The notes beneath the pieces were generated by a model that made no database searches, was not told where the DNA came from, and worked only from the letters and a program-made list of their open reading frames with translations. A DNA stretch of 64,000 bases, from the NCBI GenBank assembly GCA_046328335.1, contig JAXLWU010000025.1:10945-74944 (forward strand), written 5' to 3'. The DNA comes from JACCXM01 sp046328335. Lineage in GTDB: Bacteria > Chloroflexota > Chloroflexia > Thermomicrobiales > UBA6265. Shown in pieces: positions 60,921-64,000 of the stretch (its first letter is position 1; every line of letters begins with the position of its first letter). A program made the position numbers and the translations under genes.

Positions 60921-61565
60921 ATGACCCTCCCGGATCCCACCCTCGAACTCGACGATCCGCTGCGCACCGTCCTCTGGCAGCGGCTCGATCTGCCGGGGAG
61001 CGAGTGGTGCGCGCTGGGGGAGGAGCCGGGGGGCCTGCGCTGCGTTGGCAAGGTGCTCACCAGCGTCGAGGGGGTGCCCGCCGTGATCCGCTACGAGCTG
61101 GCGCTCGATGCCGGCTGGCACACGCGGGAGGTGCGGATCGCCATGCACACCGGCACCACGCCGGCACCGCGCCGGCTGCATCTCATCGTCTCGCCCGAGC
61201 AGGAGTGGCGAATCGTCTGCGATCCTGCTGTCATCGGCATCGATCCGTCTGCCGAAGCGGCAGCCATTCAGGGTCTGGTCGATGTCGATCTCGGCTTCTC
61301 GCCGCTGACCAACACCCTGCCGATTCGCCGCCTCGCCCCGGCGGTCGGGGAATCGGTCGATGTCACCGCCGCCTGGGTCCGCTTTCCCGAACTGACGCTC
61401 GAACCGCTGCCGCAGCGCTACACCCGGCTCGCGCCGCGGCGCTACCGCTATGAATCGAATGGCGGCGCCTTCGTCGCCACGCTCAGCGTTGACGATCTCG
61501 GCCTGGTCACGACCTACGAGGGCGGCTGGCAGCGCTTGGCGGAAGCGAGCCGGGAGCGCGGGTAG
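60921..61565 (+). CDS. Putative glycolipid-binding domain protein
   Basis: 214 residues matching the bacterial 'putative glycolipid-binding' family (PF06475 type): 'TVLWQRLDLPGSEWCALGEE', 'YELALDAGWHTREVRIAMH', 'DLGFSPLTNTLPIRRLAPAV' and 'YRYESNGGAFVATLSVDDLG'. Single-domain cytosolic protein with no catalytic motif; the family is named from structural resemblance to LolA/LppX-type lipid binders and function is unproven. ATG 60921 (AGGATCACGGCT upstream) is chosen over an ATG at 60861 inside a REP palindrome. Confidence 0.82.
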   Translation: MTLPDPTLELDDPLRTVLWQRLDLPGSEWCALGEEPGGLRCVGKVLTSVEGVPAVIRYELALDAGWHTREVRIAMHTGTTPAPRRLHLIVSPEQEWRIVCDPAVIGIDPSAEAAAIQGLVDVDLGFSPLTNTLPIRRLAPAVGESVDVTAAWVRFPELTLEPLPQRYTRLAPRRYRYESNGGAFVATLSVDDLGLVTTYEGGWQRLAEASRERG

Positions 61566-61657
61566 GGCGCTGCCTGTCGTGCCCTGCGCTACGATGATGC
61601 GCAGCGCGGGAGGCGCCAAGACTCGGCACCTGCCTGACGTGCGACGAGGAGATCACC

Positions 61658-62200
61658 ATGGCAACGACCACGACCATCACATTGGAGGAATTGGAACGCC
61701 TGCCCGAGGACGAGTGCGGCGAGGTGATCCGCGGGGAGATGCTGCCGGTGAGTCCGGTCGGAATGGATCATGGCGATATCGTCGGCAATCTGCTGATCCC
61801 ACTGAAGACGGCCGTCCGTGCCCAACGCACTGGCTTTGTCGGAATCGAGGTTGGGTTTGTCCTCCGCCGCGATCCGCTGGTCGTGCTCGCGCCGGACATC
61901 GCCTTCATTCGGTCTGACCGGCTGCCGCCGCCGGAGCGGCGGCAGTCGTTCTTCCACGGCCCGCCCGATCTCGCCGTCGAGGTCGTGTCTCCCTCGCAGT
62001 CGGCGCCGGAGGCTCATGACAAGGTGCTGCTCTATCTCGATGCCGGCACGCCGCTGGTCTGGGTGGTCCACCCCCAGCAGCGTACGGTCACGGTGTACAC
62101 CCCGGATCGCACCGCGCGCATCCTCGGCGAAACCGACACCCTTGATGGCGGGGAGGTTCTCCCCGGTTTCACCCTGGCGCTGAGCGAGGTCTTCGCCTGA
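61658..62200 (+). CDS. Uma2 family endonuclease-like protein (DUF820)
   Basis: 180 residues. PD-(D/E)XK elements: Asp in 'VLAPDIAFIRSDRLP', Glu in 'PPDLAVEVVSPSQSAPEAHD' and Lys in 'HDKVLLYLDAGTPLVWVVHP'. Uma2 proteins are abundant in Cyanobacteria and Chloroflexota, often in many copies, with nuclease activity predicted but rarely shown. ATG 61658 has a GAGGAGATCACC site. It stands between the glycolipid-binding-domain gene and a dehydrogenase without obvious functional linkage. Confidence 0.88.
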   Translation: MATTTTITLEELERLPEDECGEVIRGEMLPVSPVGMDHGDIVGNLLIPLKTAVRAQRTGFVGIEVGFVLRRDPLVVLAPDIAFIRSDRLPPPERRQSFFHGPPDLAVEVVSPSQSAPEAHDKVLLYLDAGTPLVWVVHPQQRTVTVYTPDRTARILGETDTLDGGEVLPGFTLALSEVFA

Positions 62201-62231
62201 TCGACGCGTGGTCAGCGGAAAGGAATTGCTG

Positions 62232-63344
62232 GTGGCGAGTGGAAACCGCGTACGAGTTGGCATCATCGGGGCAGGGTTCATCGGTCATCTCCACGCCGAG
62301 GCGTTCACCCACGTGCCGAATGCCGAGGTCGTCGCCGTCGCCTCGCCCAGCGCCGCACGGGGCCGCGGCCTGGCCGAAGCCTTCGGCATCCCCCGCCATC
62401 TCACCGACTATCGCGATCTGCTCGCTCTGGACGAGATCGACATGATCACCGTCGGCGTGCCGAACGATCTCCACGCGGCGGTCTGCATCGACGCCGCGCG
62501 GGCAGGCAAGCATGTCGTCTGCGAGAAACCGCTCTGCCTCACGCTGGAGGATGCCGACGCGATGATCGCCGCCGCGCGCGAGGCGGGCGTGAAGGCGATG
62601 TACGCCGAGGAACTCCTCTTCGCGCCGAAGTACGTCCGCGCCAAACGACTGGTAGAGGAAGGGGCGCTCGGCGAGGTTTTCCTCGTCAAGCAGAGCGAAG
62701 AGCACGCCGGACCGCACTCTCCCTGGTTCTGGGACGTGCGCCGCTCCGGCGGCGGGGTGCTGCTCGACATGGGGTGCCACTCGATCGCCTTCTGTCGCTG
62801 GGTGCTCGGCAATCAGCCGATCGCCACCGTCTCCGCGACGCTGGGCACCTTCGTGCATGGCGACAAGACGCGGGGCGAGGATCACGCGGTCTGCGTGCTC
62901 ACCTTCCCTGGTGGCCAGATCGGGATTTGCGAGAACTCCTGGGCGAAGGGTGGCGGCGTCGACGACACGTGCGAAATCTACGGCTCGCGTGGCAATACCC
63001 GCGCCGATCTGCTGCGCGGCTCCTCGCTGACCACCTACAGCGACGTCGGCTATGGCTACGCGGTCGAGAAGGCGGAATCGACCGTCGGCTGGACCTTCAC
63101 CATGTTCGAGGAGAGCTGGAACTACGGGTTTCCCCAGGAGATGCAGCACTTCGTCAACTGCGTCCAGAGCGACGAAGCGCCGCTGGTCACCTTCGCGGAT
63201 GGCCGCATCGTGCTGGAGGCGATCTACGCCGCCTATCTCTCCATGCGCTCCGGGCAGCGGGTCTCGCTCCCGCTGGAGGGAATCACGGTGGAAAAGCCGA
63301 TCGATCTCTGGCGCGGCACGGAGACTGTCGGCGCCGGAGTTTGA
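62232..63344 (+). CDS. Gfo/Idh/MocA family oxidoreductase
   Basis: 370 residues. The NAD(P)-binding 'VRVGIIGAGFIGHLHAEAF' at the start and the catalytic-lysine motif 'GKHVVCEKPLCLTLEDADAM' identify the family. The C-terminal beta-sheet domain contains 'GGGVLLDMGCHSIAFCRWVL' with the substrate His. These enzymes oxidise or epimerise sugars, inositols or related compounds. GTG 62232 (AAAGGAATTGCTG upstream) is favoured over GTG 62208, which has no ribosome site. The stop overlaps the start of the next gene (TTGA). Confidence 0.9.
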   Translation: MASGNRVRVGIIGAGFIGHLHAEAFTHVPNAEVVAVASPSAARGRGLAEAFGIPRHLTDYRDLLALDEIDMITVGVPNDLHAAVCIDAARAGKHVVCEKPLCLTLEDADAMIAAAREAGVKAMYAEELLFAPKYVRAKRLVEEGALGEVFLVKQSEEHAGPHSPWFWDVRRSGGGVLLDMGCHSIAFCRWVLGNQPIATVSATLGTFVHGDKTRGEDHAVCVLTFPGGQIGICENSWAKGGGVDDTCEIYGSRGNTRADLLRGSSLTTYSDVGYGYAVEKAESTVGWTFTMFEESWNYGFPQEMQHFVNCVQSDEAPLVTFADGRIVLEAIYAAYLSMRSGQRVSLPLEGITVEKPIDLWRGTETVGAGV

Positions 63345-64000
63345 CACTGCTCGCCTCTGAGGCCAGAGCGGCGGCGCGGGCGTGGGCGACCACGGAGGGA
63401 ACGGCGCTACCCGGCTTTGCCGGCGCCTTTCTTCACGGCTCGATGCACGCGCTTCCCGCCACCGCGACGCTGCCGGCGACGTCGGATGTCGATCTCGTCG
63501 TCGTGCTCGATCGCGCCGCGCCGCCGAAACTCGGCAAGTTTCGCTTCCGCGGCGTTCTGCTCGATGTCTCCTTCCTGCCGCGGGACGAGATCGCCTCGCC
63601 GGAACAGGTGCTGCGTCAATACCACCTGGCCGGTAGTCTCGCCGCGCCCGGTATCCTCGCCGACCCCACCGGTCATCTCGCCGCGCTCCATGCGGAGGTG
63701 GCGCGAGAGTTCGCGCGGCGGGTCTGGGTCGAGCGCCGGTGCCGCGATGCCGAGAACCGCGTGTGGCGCCATCTCGCCTCCGCGAGCACGGGCGATCCCC
63801 TGCCCGACCAGGTCACCGCCTGGCTCTTCGCCGCGGGGGTCGCGGTGCACATCCTGCTTGTCGCCGCATTGCGCAACCCGACCGTGCGCCGCCGTTATCT
63901 CGAAGCGCGGGAACTGCTGTCGCGCTATGGCCAGGCCGCGTTCTACGAGGAATTGCTCGATCACCTTGGCGGCGCGGGCATGACTCAGGAGCGGGCGATG
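63341..64000 (+). CDS. Nucleotidyltransferase-domain protein, 3' truncated by window edge
   Basis: 220 residues visible, frame open to the last base. The N-terminal part carries a Pol-beta-type minimal nucleotidyltransferase signature: GS in 'GFAGAFLHGSM', then, after a longer than usual loop, the DxD in 'ATSDVDLVVVLDRAA', followed by 'RFRGVLLDVSFLPRDEIASP' with the third acidic residue. Helical sequence follows ('EVAREFARRVWVERRCRDAE', 'YLEARELLSRYGQAAFYEEL'). Aminoglycoside adenylyltransferase-like proteins share this layout. The start is TTG 63341, overlapping the dehydrogenase stop; the ribosome site GGAG is unusually close, so coupled translation is assumed. Confidence 0.78.
   Translation, partial: MTLLASEARAAARAWATTEGTALPGFAGAFLHGSMHALPATATLPATSDVDLVVVLDRAAPPKLGKFRFRGVLLDVSFLPRDEIASPEQVLRQYHLAGSLAAPGILADPTGHLAALHAEVAREFARRVWVERRCRDAENRVWRHLASASTGDPLPDQVTAWLFAAGVAVHILLVAALRNPTVRRRYLEARELLSRYGQAAFYEELLDHLGGAGMTQERAM

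Overview
This is a high-GC bacterial chromosome segment with tightly packed genes, many GTG starts, Tat-type leaders on secreted proteins and a strikingly repeat-rich intergenic space. The gene mix (PotABCD/Dpp-type uptake operons, HyuA/HyuB pairs, Rieske and amidohydrolase singletons, Cys-rich Tat-exported proteins, FtsH/ClpP) and the interspersed palindromic repeats suggest a Chloroflexota of the Thermomicrobia type. That assignment is an inference: the window contains no rRNA or tRNA to prove it.

Layout. 0-12 kb: the 3' end of a FAD amine/amino-acid oxidase, a beta-lactamase-fold serine hydrolase, a cluster of secreted Cys-rich proteins (an NHL-propeller mosaic, a GH5 hydrolase and a 34-Cys protein sharing one leader design), a VOC protein and three small four-helix membrane proteins. 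12.6-15.8 kb: a translationally coupled LodA/LodB-type quinoprotein oxidase pair. 15.8-16.05 kb: a well-formed promoter, about 175 nt of foldable sequence and a terminator hairpin, i.e. a candidate non-coding RNA. 16.3-22.3 kb: AI-2E-family permease, FtsH, a cupredoxin, ClpP and a DsrE-like protein. 22.3-27.4 kb: a visibly AT-richer, patchy accessory region with a start-less gene remnant, a Ser/Thr kinase carrying a C-terminal PcrA/UvrD-like domain, a PNPOx-family protein, a lipid kinase and an XRE regulator. 27.4-35.9 kb: a probably leaderless membrane protein, then a Dpp-type uptake operon (without ATPases) that runs into an epimerase, a ceramidase-like protein and a zinc deacylase. 36-37.8 kb: two toxin-antitoxin-like pairs. 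38-42.8 kb: HAD phosphatase and a HyuB/HyuA pair. 43-50 kb: epoxide-hydrolase-like protein, a MerR-XRE-cupin regulator with an operator-like dyad in its own promoter, and a complete PotABCD-type transporter. 50-59.9 kb: a divergent PxpB/PxpC/PxpA set, a second HyuA/HyuB pair, a SnoaL-like protein, an amidohydrolase and a Rieske protein. 60-64 kb: a truncated REP-associated transposase amid its likely REP palindromes, a glycolipid-binding-domain protein, a Uma2 protein, a Gfo/Idh/MocA dehydrogenase and a nucleotidyltransferase running off the edge.

How it works together (inference): 38.9-59.9 kb looks like a catabolic block for nitrogenous small molecules. A polyamine-type transporter and its probable regulator sit beside three ATP- or metal-dependent cyclic-amide hydrolase modules (PxpBCA-like and two HyuAB sets), an amidohydrolase and a Rieske protein. 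The FAD oxidoreductase and the LodAB oxidase elsewhere in the window would fit amine or amino-acid oxidation.

Three repeat families recur. Family A is a GC-rich hairpin with a GGGGTGAGGG flank. Family B is a short GGGCGACG...CGTCGCCC palindrome. Family C is an approximately 100-140 bp imperfect palindrome. There are also heptanucleotide tandem tracts. Several genes end inside or exactly at these repeats, which is the most unusual structural property of the window.
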